Assembly: GCF_000317675.1 (NCBI RefSeq)
Contig: NC_019776.1
Coordinates: 1,240,001 to 1,304,000, forward strand
Origin: Cyanobacterium aponinum PCC 10605
GTDB lineage: Bacteria > Cyanobacteriota > Cyanobacteriia > Cyanobacteriales > Cyanobacteriaceae
Reading direction: 5' to 3'
Length of the DNA: 64,000 bases
Below are positions 20,104 to 27,924 of this stretch, piece after piece (position 1 is the stretch's first letter; each line of letters starts with the position of its first letter). Made by a program: the position numbers and the translations under genes. The notes under the pieces are model-generated. The model was given only the letters and a program-made list of their open reading frames with translations. It did no database searches and had not been told where the DNA came from.

Positions 20104-20203
20104 AGTGATATTTTGGAATATTTATCAGACAATAAAAATAGAAGAAGTAAAAAAAATTACTCTTTGCCGATTTTACCTGACAATGTCACTAGAGGTAAGT
20201 GCT

Positions 20204-20602
20204 ATGTTCAAAAACATTCTATTTCCCATTGACCAAAGTAGAGAAGCCAGAGAAGCAGTTGCCGTCGTAAGCAACATCGTTAAAACCTATGAAAGTAAAC
20301 TATATCTACTATCAGTTGTAGAAACAAATCAAGAAGAAGATGCTGTGATGAGCGACATGAAAACTGTTGCTCAATTACTCAAAAATGCTCAAGATTTATT
20401 TTTCCAAGCTGAAATTATAGCAGAAGTCATAGAAAGAGAAGGAATGCCTCCTTTTGTTATTTGTGATGTTGCTGATGAGATTGAGGCTAATTTAATTATT
20501 ATGGGATGTCGTGGCTTAGGTTTAACTCAAGAAGGAGTTGAAGATAGTGTCACTAATCGGGTGATTAATCTTGCCCCCTGTCCTGTTTTAGTTGTACCGT
20601 GA
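20204..20602 (+). CDS. Universal stress protein (UspA family)
   Basis: This is a single UspA domain of 132 residues. It starts MFKNILFPIDQS, has a strand-helix-strand nucleotide-binding fold, and ends with the GCRGLGLTQEGVEDSVTNRVINLAPCPVLVVP ATP-binding region (shown here in outline: G-x2-G-x-G then a conserved Ser/Thr and a P-C-P-V strand). The frame is open far upstream over the pgk start. I choose the ATG at 20204 because GAGGT precedes it by 8 bases and the protein then aligns from its first residue with other family members. These small proteins act as stress-linked ATP-binding switches. The target is unknown. Confidence 0.85.
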   Translation: MFKNILFPIDQSREAREAVAVVSNIVKTYESKLYLLSVVETNQEEDAVMSDMKTVAQLLKNAQDLFFQAEIIAEVIEREGMPPFVICDVADEIEANLIIMGCRGLGLTQEGVEDSVTNRVINLAPCPVLVVP

Positions 20603-20918
20603 ATTAATTAGCAATTAGTAATAATTAACCAAAGTTCTGAATAAATCTCTTTGGCTATGGTAGCTGATTTGGGACACCCTTGTATATCTCCCCTTAAAAG
20701 GGGAGAAGGGAAAAAGTCATTAAATTGAGAAAAAACCTATTGAAAATCAATTTAACCGCAGTTGATGTCAATTATAAATACTGTACCCTTTTCTCTTTTT
20801 TTTACCACAGACAATCCTATATCAAACTCAGTTAACTCCATCTCTAGGTAAAGACTTTTTGAGTAATCTCTAATTACTAATCACTAATTGCTAATTGTTA
20901 ATTCTTCATTAATTCTAA
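20603..20918. other. Intergenic stretch between convergent usp and infC
   Basis: No gene is seen. A perfect hairpin CTCCCCTTAAAAGGGGAG lies at about 20688-20705, between the two convergent genes. It has no T-run on either strand, so a role in termination is only possible. The remainder is AT-rich with degenerate repeats (TAATTACTAAT-like). Confidence 0.45.
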
Positions 20919-21458
20919 CTAGGCTTTTTTAGGAGAAAGAAGCATTATCATATTGCGTCCCTCTTTTTTTGGTCTTTGTTGAACTTCTGCCATTTCCCCT
21001 AAATCTTCTGCAAGACGCTCTAATAATTCCTGTCCTAAGTGAGTGTGTTGAGCTTCTCTTCCTCTAAAATTGATTGTTGCTTTCACTTTATCACCAGCTT
21101 TAAGGAAGCGTTTTGCTTGATTAAGACGTACTTGATAATCATGCTCGTCGATTTTGTAACGCATTTTTACTTCCTTAACATCCGCAGTATGTTGCTTTTT
21201 GCGAATGGCTCTTGCTTTTTTTTCCTGCTCAAATTTGAATTTGCCATAGTCCATGATGCGACACACAGGAGGATCAGCCGTTTCACTGACTAAGACGAGG
21301 TCTAATTCTTTTTCTTCCGCTAGACGATTTGCGTCTCTGGTATCAAGAACACCAAGTTGTTCTCCGTCTGTGTCAATTAATCTGACTTTAGGAAAACGAA
21401 TATTTTCATTAATTTTGGGTAAATCTCTTTGGTTATTTTTTTTGTTGCTATAGGTCAC
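20919..21458 (-). CDS. infC: Translation initiation factor IF-3
   Basis: IF-3 binds the 30S subunit and controls start-codon choice. The N-domain ([21 protein letters not shown]...[30 protein letters not shown]) is joined by a Lys-rich linker to the C-domain ([25 protein letters not shown], then a [12 protein letters not shown] strand and an [21 protein letters not shown] tail). At 179 residues it is normal. The start is GTG at 21458. Other infC genes use unusual start codons for feedback control; GTG is only mildly unusual here. Confidence 0.96.
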   Translation of the reverse strand: MTYSNKKNNQRDLPKINENIRFPKVRLIDTDGEQLGVLDTRDANRLAEEKELDLVLVSETADPPVCRIMDYGKFKFEQEKKARAIRKKQHTADVKEVKMRYKIDEHDYQVRLNQAKRFLKAGDKVKATINFRGREAQHTHLGQELLERLAEDLGEMAEVQQRPKKEGRNMIMLLSPKKA

Positions 21459-21664
21459 AGGCTTTGATTATTTTCTCCAATATGCTTTCTATAAAATATT
21501 TAGTTGATTTGAATAAGTACGAAGGATTAGGTTTTTTTCCTAGTCAATATTATAATTGGTGATTGCTAATCTGAATTAGTTTTTCTCGATATTCGTCGGT
21601 GAAATACTTTTTCTACTGGTAATTTAGTCTTATTATTAAAAAAAATTAACAAGGTTAAAGGTTA

Positions 21665-22525
21665 ATGGATTCAACGATATTTCAAGCCCTTTTCAATGGT
21701 TTAGCGGTGGGAAGTATTATTGCATTGGCGGCGGTGGGTTTAACCCTAACTATGGGAATTTTACGTCTGTCTAATTTTGCTCATGGTGATTTTTTGACCG
21801 TTGGTGCTTATTTGACTTGGTGGATTAATCATTTTGGGTTGAATATTTGGTTGTCAATGGCGATCGCACTTTTGGGGACAATACTTATTATGTTAGCAGG
21901 AGAACAACTATTATGGAAACCTTTGAGAAAACAAAAAGCCAGTAGTACCAGTTTAATTATTGTATCCATCGGTTTAGCCTTGTTTCTGCGCAATGGTATT
22001 TTGTTCATTTGGGGGGGGAGTAATCAAAACTATGATTTACCGTTGGTTGAAGCCCTCGATTTTGGTGGTTTAAAAATTGCTTATTATCGTCTTATTGTCA
22101 TTATTGTTACTATTTTGGCTATAGTGGGACTTCATTTGGTACTGCAAAAAACGAAAATGGGGAAAGGCATGAGGGCGGTGGCAGATAATATTGATTTGGC
22201 GAGGGTATCAGGGATTAATGTTGAGCAGATAGTTTTATTCACTTGGGTTTTAACAGCAATACTTACCGCCACGGGAGGGGGATTATATGGATTAATTACT
22301 GCAGTGCGTCCTAATATGGGATGGTTTTTGATTTTACCTATTTTTGCGTCTGTGATTTTAGGGGGCATTGGTAATATTTATGGTGCGATCGCAGGTGGTT
22401 TGATTATTGGTGTGGCACAAGAATTGAGTGTTTTTATCGTGGGTTCAGAATATAAGCTCGGTGTTGCTTTACTGATTATGATTGTAATTTTGTTAGTAAG
22501 ACCTCAAGGCATTTTCGGTAAATAG
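21665..22525 (+). CDS. livH: Branched-chain/neutral amino acid ABC transporter permease, LivH/NatD type
   Basis: This is an inner-membrane permease of the hydrophobic amino acid (HAAT) family, with about eight membrane segments in 286 residues. It starts MDSTIFQALFNGLAVGSIIALAAVGLTLTMGILRLSNFAHGDF, the standard LivH opening (the NFAHGDF turn faces the cytoplasm). It ends in LLVRPQGIFGK, the EAA-like tail that meets the ATPase. In cyanobacteria this family forms the Nat-I neutral amino acid and proline uptake system. The LivM-type partner lies 1.9 kb away on the opposite strand. The ATPase and binding-protein genes are not in the window. Confidence 0.88.
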   Translation: MDSTIFQALFNGLAVGSIIALAAVGLTLTMGILRLSNFAHGDFLTVGAYLTWWINHFGLNIWLSMAIALLGTILIMLAGEQLLWKPLRKQKASSTSLIIVSIGLALFLRNGILFIWGGSNQNYDLPLVEALDFGGLKIAYYRLIVIIVTILAIVGLHLVLQKTKMGKGMRAVADNIDLARVSGINVEQIVLFTWVLTAILTATGGGLYGLITAVRPNMGWFLILPIFASVILGGIGNIYGAIAGGLIIGVAQELSVFIVGSEYKLGVALLIMIVILLVRPQGIFGK

Positions 22526-22715
22526 TTGATAGTGAATAGTTGATAGTGAATAATTAATAACTTCTAACTCTGAACTCCGTTTACGACTGAAGGGAATGTA
22601 TGAGTGCTTGAGTGAACTTTCCGAACCCTAACACCTGAAACCTGAAAACTGTCCCCATGGGTGAGATGTTAAAATGAACCTGATTTGACAAAACTAATAT
22701 ATTTGGAGAAAAACA

Positions 22716-23561
22716 TTGGATCGTCAAACTACAGGCAATATTTCAACTTTAATAGGCGGAATTCTTGCCGCTTTAATTGTTTTTATTGGTTTTAATTCCT
22801 TTATTATTATCAACCCCGGACAAGCTGGTGTATTAAGTATTCTGGGAAAAGCCCAAGATGGAGCATTATTAGAGGGTATCCACTTTAAACCCCCTTTAGT
22901 TTCCAACGTTGATGTTTATGATGTCACTGTACAGAAATTTGAAGTCCCTGCTCAAAGTTCGACAAAAGACTTACAGGAACTAAGTGCTAGTTTTGCCATT
23001 AACTTCCGCCTTGATCCCATTCAAGTAGTTAATATTAGAAGAACTCAGGGAACTTTGCAAAATATTGTCGCTAAAATTATCGCTCCTCAAACTCAGGAAT
23101 CTTTCAAAATTGCCGCCGCTAGGCGTACTGTTGAAGAAGCTATCACCCAACGTAATCAGTTAAAAGATGATTTTGATAATGCCTTAAATGAGCGTTTAGA
23201 AAAATATGGTATTATTGTTCTTGACACCAGTGTTGTGGACTTAAACTTTTCCCCTGAATTTGCTAAGGCGGTAGAAGAAAAACAAATCGCTGAACAAAAG
23301 TCACAAAGAGCGGTTTATGTAGCCAAAGAGGCTGAACAACAAGCACAGGCGGACATCAATCGGGCAAAAGGTAAAGCCGAGGCTCAAAGACTCTTAGCAG
23401 AAACTTTAAAAGCTCAAGGAGGAGACCTAGTATTGAAGAAAGAAGCGATCGAAGCCTGGAAAGAAGGAGGGGCTCAAATGCCTAAAGTTCTTGTTATGGG
23501 TGGAGATAGTAACGGTGGTGGAATTCCTTTTCTTTTTAATCTCAATGAACTGGAAAGATAA
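22716..23561 (+). CDS. Prohibitin-family (SPFH/Band 7) membrane protein
   Basis: One N-terminal membrane anchor (about 10-32) is followed by an SPFH domain (about 33-200: NPGQAGVLSILGKAQDGALLEGIHFKPPL and later QTQESFKIAAARRTVEEAITQR). A charged coiled coil with EQKSQRAVYVAKEAEQQAQADINRAKGKAEAQ closes the protein. This matches the cyanobacterial prohibitin 1 type, which forms ring complexes in the plasma or thylakoid membrane. The start is TTG at 22716, with GGAG seven bases upstream and no nearby ATG. It converges on ssrA with a shared hairpin between them. Confidence 0.88.
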   Translation: MDRQTTGNISTLIGGILAALIVFIGFNSFIIINPGQAGVLSILGKAQDGALLEGIHFKPPLVSNVDVYDVTVQKFEVPAQSSTKDLQELSASFAINFRLDPIQVVNIRRTQGTLQNIVAKIIAPQTQESFKIAAARRTVEEAITQRNQLKDDFDNALNERLEKYGIIVLDTSVVDLNFSPEFAKAVEEKQIAEQKSQRAVYVAKEAEQQAQADINRAKGKAEAQRLLAETLKAQGGDLVLKKEAIEAWKEGGAQMPKVLVMGGDSNGGGIPFLFNLNELER

Positions 23562-23582
23562 TTTCATGTTGATATAGCCATT

Positions 23583-23620
23583 AAAAAAGGGGTCAGTAAC
23601 AGTTTTACTGACACCCTTCT
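23583..23620. terminator. Bidirectional terminator between prohibitin and ssrA
   Basis: The hairpin GGTCAGTAA-CAG-TTTTACTGACACC is followed by a T-rich tract on the minus strand (CCCCTTTTTTAA). It fits an intrinsic terminator for ssrA and is weaker for the plus-strand gene. Confidence 0.65.
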
Positions 23621-23626
23621 TAGTTA

Positions 23627-24012
23627 TGGAGCTGAGCAGAGTCGAACTGCTGTCCAAACTAGCTATTTACTTTTCGCTCATTCACAGGTTTAGCTCATCT
23701 AATCCTCAGAGCGGGAACTGTCACTTATCCCTGACAGTAGGATTTTCTAGTGTTTTCTTATCTCAAAGACAGACTAGAAACCATCTTTAAGAGCATCCGT
23801 TGGGGTTTGCCTATAATGCTTAACGGAGTCACACTATAAGCGCTCGAACCGGTTTTAGGTCTTAGGCAGCAACAGGAGCTGCTTTACGAGCAAAAGGAAC
23901 GATGTTGTTCGCAGTTACATTTTTTTTGAGCCTTTTATTTGCGAGAGGAGACTCACTCTCGACCTGAATCACGGGTCAGCTTTCACTAGCCTGTCGAAGC
24001 CGTTACAGCCCC
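23627..24012 (-). ncRNA. ssrA: Transfer-messenger RNA (tmRNA)
   Basis: tmRNA rescues stalled ribosomes and tags nascent proteins for proteolysis. On the minus strand it begins GGGGCTGTAACGGCTTCGAC and ends GTTCGACTCTGCTCAGCTCCA, so the acceptor stem GGGGCTG pairs with CAGCTCC. The CCA end is not encoded beyond the discriminator. The tag frame (23912 down to 23862) encodes ANNIVPFARKAAPVAA and a TAA stop, the cyanobacterial degradation tag. The molecule is one-piece, not circularly permuted. Confidence 0.96.
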
Positions 24013-24116
24013 TTGTCTGACCTGTTAATCTCTATCGTAGCTTGTTTATTTAAAAGTGTCAACTACAGGTAATTAACAATTAGTAATTGGAAATTAAGAC
24101 AAGGCAATAGGGAATG

Positions 24117-24321
24117 CAGGGCTGTTTCATTTTCGAGAAAGAAAAAAGAGCGGGAGATAAGGGGAGAGAGAGATGGGGGGATTTTTGACTTGCAGATTTT
24201 AAGTAAGAATAAAAAATCTTGAAACAATCAATTAATCATAATAAATTATCAAAACTCATTACTCATTATTCGTTACTTATTACTCCCTCTTAAACAAAGA
24301 TTTTAGTATGAAACAGCCCTG
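24117..24321. repeat. Inverted-repeat element, CAGGGCTGTTTCA family, copy 1
   Basis: This 205-bp element is bounded by perfect 13-bp inverted repeats CAGGGCTGTTTCA and TGAAACAGCCCTG. The block next to the left end (TTTTCGAGAAAGAAAAAAGA, then GCGGGAGATAAGG) recurs in inverted orientation in copy 2 at 50349-50511. It has no coding capacity, so a MITE-like passenger is likely. Confidence 0.75.
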
Positions 24322-24445
24322 AATAGGCAATGGCAATTAGTGTTGGGGTGAATAGTTGATAATTACTCATTATTCCCCGAAACCTGAAACCTGCTACCTG
24401 ACACCTGTAACCTTTTTCTGAACCCCACACTCGGGTGGACTGAGG

Positions 24446-25564
24446 TTATTTACTCAGAGAAAGTTCTCCTTTTCTGCCAAGAATGCCTTGAGGACGCCAA
24501 ATCATTAAAATCATAAGAATTAAACCAATTACCATGACTCTAAATGCACCAACTTGAGAGGCAGTAATAAAGGGCATACTACTAAATATAAATCGAGTTA
24601 AGGAGTCATATCCCCAAAAAATCATTGCTCCTAATATAACTCCCGCATTATTTCCTGAACCGCCTAAAACAACGATAATCCAAGCATTAAATGTCATTAA
24701 AGGTTCAAAACTACTGGGATAAATGGTTGTTAATTGCCAACTGTAAAATGCACCAGCTAAACCTGCGATCGCACCTCCTAACATAAAGGCTTGTAATTTA
24801 TACCAAAAAACGTTTTTGCCTAACGCCTTTGCAACTTCCTCATCTTCCCGAATAGCTTTCAACACCCGCCCCCAAGGAGAATGAATGATAATATCTAAGC
24901 CATAGTAAATCACTGCCAAGGTTATCAATATCAGTAACATTAACCCGGCTTTATAAGTATAGTCCATAAGTGCGATCGCACCGTTAATATAACAGATAAG
25001 AATAAAAATAAAAGCTAGACTACCCCAAACATAAGTACTTAATAAACTGGGAGGTTGATAACTTTTTCCCTGAATGTTTTTGGCTAAATTTAACCTTTGA
25101 CGAACATTAATCCATAAACGCCAAACCACAAACACGGCTAAGACTGTGAGAATGGCAACCATCAATAATTTTCCCAAGGGATTAGGCTTAAAAGTACCAA
25201 AAGGCAGATTATAACCTTGAATACCAAAAGTTCCTTTGGTTAACCATTCTTCATTTTGAACAATCAAACGGACTAATTCTCCAGCCCCAATAGTGACAAT
25301 AGCCAAGTAGTCTTCTCTTAACTTAATACTACTAAAACCAATAATTAAGCCAAAAATAGAAGCCCCTAAAGCACCAATTATTACCGCTAAAAATAAAGGG
25401 ACTCCTTGTGACTCAAGCAAAACAGTCGTGTAAGCTCCAATAGTCATAAAGGCTACATGACCAAAATTAATTAACCCCGTAAAACCCCATTGTAAATTCA
25501 AACCAAGAGCAAAAAGACTATATAAACTCGCAGAAATTGTTAAAAAGACTAAATATTCAACCAC
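24446..25564 (-). CDS. livM: Branched-chain/neutral amino acid ABC transporter permease, LivM/NatC type
   Basis: This is the second permease type of the HAAT family, 372 residues with about ten hydrophobic segments. Signatures: LGLNLQWGFTGLINFGHVAFMTIGAY near the N terminus, GSGNNAGVILGA, and the closing RPQGILGRKGE motif that contacts the ATPase. It would pair with the LivH-type protein coded at 21665 on the other strand. Its TAA stop is shared with the first bases of a lone AACCTCAGT repeat end, suggesting an old TA-targeted insertion right at the stop codon. Confidence 0.88.
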   Translation of the reverse strand: MVEYLVFLTISASLYSLFALGLNLQWGFTGLINFGHVAFMTIGAYTTVLLESQGVPLFLAVIIGALGASIFGLIIGFSSIKLREDYLAIVTIGAGELVRLIVQNEEWLTKGTFGIQGYNLPFGTFKPNPLGKLLMVAILTVLAVFVVWRLWINVRQRLNLAKNIQGKSYQPPSLLSTYVWGSLAFIFILICYINGAIALMDYTYKAGLMLLILITLAVIYYGLDIIIHSPWGRVLKAIREDEEVAKALGKNVFWYKLQAFMLGGAIAGLAGAFYSWQLTTIYPSSFEPLMTFNAWIIVVLGGSGNNAGVILGAMIFWGYDSLTRFIFSSMPFITASQVGAFRVMVIGLILMILMIWRPQGILGRKGELSLSK

Positions 25565-25716
25565 TTTAACCTCATGTAAAAAAAATAAGTGAGTCAGTTT
25601 GCATCTAAGTTTACTTGTGAGGGTAGTTTACAGGCAACAGGCAATAAATAGTGAATAGTGAATAGTGAATAGTGAATAAATTTCAATTAAGAATTAAGAA
25701 TTAAGAATTAAAAACT

Positions 25717-26467
25717 GTTACAGTCGAACGAGAAGTCACCTTCTCGCACTCTGCTTCAAAACTGTACGTGCGACTTTCACCGCATACAGCTCCTGAATAA
25801 CAAAGCTCTTGACATGAGCAGAAATTAGTCTATTTCCTTGCTTGATGAGTTTTCACAGCTATATCTTTTACCTCAAAAAGGGTATCCAAAGCATAACACC
25901 ATTACTTATCCCCAAACATCTTTGTTATCCGTCTCTTGTCTGCCTATCTTTGGAGTTACCCAAAGCATTTGCTTTTAGAGACATCCTCTCCCTTCAATGG
26001 TTTATGGATGGTTTCCTACTGTTTTCACAGAACCGTTGAGGGTTACTTCGTTCCTAATCATCATTGATTGAACTGTTAGGATGATGCTATCCACCGAGAA
26101 CTATATGGGATACTTGTAAATAACGTAACGACATTATTTACCCTAGTTCCATTAACATTTTGTTCATAGCTTAACAGCCTCTTTAGCTATTTGTAATTAA
26201 CGATGGTTCAGATACATCTTGACTTTCGCTATCCATAAGTTCTTGCTTGGCGGGTTTCCAATGGGGGCTATCAGATACCGCCTTCTCTCCTCGCTCATCA
26301 CCAGAAAGTTACCAATTTTCCAGCAACAGGAGACGCTTTCACTCCAAGTATCAAGAGGGTAGGATTTACACCTACATGATGATTAAGTTGTCAATGTACT
26401 AAATAAATTGATACATTGCCGCTAATCCCCTAGATTATAAATCTAGTTTCTAGCGAACGAATCGCAC
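25717..26467 (-). mobile_element. ORF-less group II intron
   Basis: Read on the minus strand, the 5' end at 26467 is GTGCGATTCG, a group II 5' splice consensus. Typical domain I-III pieces follow, such as CTCCTGTTGCTGG, GGTAACTTTCTGG and GGAAACCCGCCAAGC. Domain V is complete at 25792-25759 (GAGCTGTATGCGGTGAAAGT then CGCACGTACAGTTT, 34 nt). A domain VI hairpin GCGAGAAG-GTGA-CTTCTCG carries a bulged A eight bases from the proposed AAC 3' end. At about 751 nt, with no maturase reading frame, it would need a protein in trans. It lies between two genes, so splicing has no effect on a coding sequence. Borders are approximate. Confidence 0.75.
25759..25792 (-). other. Group II intron domain V
   Basis: This 34-nt hairpin with the invariant catalytic features (paired GAGC...GTTT ends, a GTGAAAGTC loop and an internal bulge) is the most conserved part of group II introns. 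It is the main reason for the intron call. Confidence 0.85.
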
Positions 26468-26583
26468 CATCACTTATTACTTTTCCCTAACACCTGAAAC
26501 CTGAAACCTGACACCTCATTACTCATTCATTAGTTGTTTCTCCCTCTCCCCTCATCCCCCTATCCCCTTATCACCCCTTCTGC

Positions 26584-27777
26584 TCAATCTTGTAATGTTT
26601 TTAGTAAACCCCCTCTAATTAAGCGACTAATTAACTGAGTTTTTTGTTCTTCCTTTAATGAATCGGGAAGCATTTGAGCGGTAAATGGTTCTTTTTGTTT
26701 TGCTACAAACTCCATTGCCTCTCGATAATGTAATCCTCCATTGATACTATTTCCGGGGAATTGAATACTGATGGAAAATCCTTTTTTAACTATACGGCAT
26801 CTCATACCCTCTCTTTTTACTACTAATGTATCAGGTGCGATCGCATCTACCAAATTAACTTGCTGAAAATGCCCGTCAGGAATTGGGGTAATTTTATGAA
26901 TAAATTGATCATAAATTAATTCCATTGCCTCATCTATAGAACTTTTTTCCGCAAAAGTTTGTAATAATTGATCGAATTGCTCCTTAATTTCTCCTAACAT
27001 TTCGGGCTTATCTAAAAAGCCAATAGGTAAAGCCTTACGTAAATCTTGATTTTTCAATGCCAACATTGTTAAAGCATTAACCATCAAATCAAGCCATTGA
27101 GTGGGATAAATACCTAAAGTTAAATGAAGGGAAAAACTTTCTTGAGTAGCCGCATGATGCACAAAACCTCTGGGTAAATATAATAAATCCCCCGGTTGTA
27201 AACAAACTGTATGTAATAATTTTGGTAAACTATTTTCAGGAATAACCGGTTGAAAACTTCCCAACAAAGGCACAGGTTGAAAACACTGATGCACTTGCCA
27301 TTCTTTTGAGCCATCCACTTGTAAAACAAAGACATCATGAGTATCATAATGGGGGGATAAGCCCTTTGAGTCTTTTGGAGATAGATAAAGATTTGCAATT
27401 ACCCCATGATTAAAAAAGTTTTGTAGTTTTTGACAATAAATCGCCAAAGGTTTCCAAAAATTTTGTAAGCCATTAACAACCAAAGTATGATCCTCATAAT
27501 AGGCTTTATAAAGTTGATTAAGGTTAAGACTACCATCAGCTTTAACATATCTATCGGGGAGAAAATCCTGTTGATTTTTCACCACCCGTATCTCTGGGGG
27601 TTTCAGTTTACTATATTGTAAAATTGAGTCTAAATCCTCTACCGAGAGTAAATCTTGATAGTAGTTTTTTTGATTACGAGAAATAATTAAGGGTTTTTTC
27701 TCCCAATATTCATTGATAAATGTGTTTAAATCAATGGGGGCAATTAGTTTAGCAAAATCAAAATCATCTATAGACAT
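26584..27777 (-). CDS. JmjC/cupin-4 family 2OG-Fe(II) oxygenase (ribosomal oxygenase-like)
   Basis: The 397 residues resemble the RoxA/YcfD-type oxygenases that hydroxylate a protein side chain. An N-terminal segment EYWEKKPLII is followed by the double-stranded beta helix, with the iron motif HYDTHD (His-x-Asp) and the distal His in GDLLYLPRGFVHHAATQESFSLHLTLGIYP. A winged-helix-like C-terminal part (from about 270) is typical of the family. It is the last gene of a three-gene operon with lanM and a 31-residue membrane peptide (gap 20 bases). It may therefore act on the RiPP precursor rather than on a ribosomal protein. That link is inference from position. The cupin fold and iron site are clear. 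Confidence 0.8.
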   Translation of the reverse strand: MSIDDFDFAKLIAPIDLNTFINEYWEKKPLIISRNQKNYYQDLLSVEDLDSILQYSKLKPPEIRVVKNQQDFLPDRYVKADGSLNLNQLYKAYYEDHTLVVNGLQNFWKPLAIYCQKLQNFFNHGVIANLYLSPKDSKGLSPHYDTHDVFVLQVDGSKEWQVHQCFQPVPLLGSFQPVIPENSLPKLLHTVCLQPGDLLYLPRGFVHHAATQESFSLHLTLGIYPTQWLDLMVNALTMLALKNQDLRKALPIGFLDKPEMLGEIKEQFDQLLQTFAEKSSIDEAMELIYDQFIHKITPIPDGHFQQVNLVDAIAPDTLVVKREGMRCRIVKKGFSISIQFPGNSINGGLHYREAMEFVAKQKEPFTAQMLPDSLKEEQKTQLISRLIRGGLLKTLQD

Positions 27778-27797
27778 AATCTCAAAAAAAGAATAGT

Positions 27798-27893
27798 TTA
27801 ATCTTTACGAAGAATATCAGGAAGCCAGAGTAAGCCAATAATTAACAAGCAAGAGATAACTAAAAAGATTGCATATTTAGTTCCGTCATCCAT
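27798..27893 (-). CDS. 31-residue single-pass membrane peptide
   Basis: This short frame starts with ATG at 27893 (TGAGGT lies 8 bases upstream). It encodes MDDGTKYAIF, then a strongly hydrophobic segment (residues 8-25) and a charged tail ending RKD. It lies between lanM (31 bases upstream) and the JmjC gene (20 bases downstream) on the same strand, so all three are probably cotranscribed. It does not match the small photosystem or cytochrome subunits I know (PsaM, PsbM, PetN, Psb30, PetL). Possible roles are a membrane anchor or recruiter for the modifying enzymes, or an unrelated photosynthetic microprotein. Function is unknown. Confidence 0.6.
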   Translation of the reverse strand: MDDGTKYAIFLVISCLLIIGLLWLPDILRKD

Positions 27894-27924
27894 AGGTTTT
27901 TACCTCATTATTTTTATTGGAATT

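Noticed and set aside
20688-20705. Intrinsic terminator for usp or infC
   Set aside because: The hairpin is perfect but has no T-run on either strand; it is mentioned only as a hairpin.
25842-26039. 65-residue plus-strand reading frame
   Set aside because: It lies inside the group II intron on the other strand and has no ribosome site or known family; it is a chance frame.
27798-27893. Known small photosystem or cytochrome b6f subunit
   Set aside because: The sequence does not fit PsaM, PsbM, PsbX, PetN, PetL or Psb30 as I know them.
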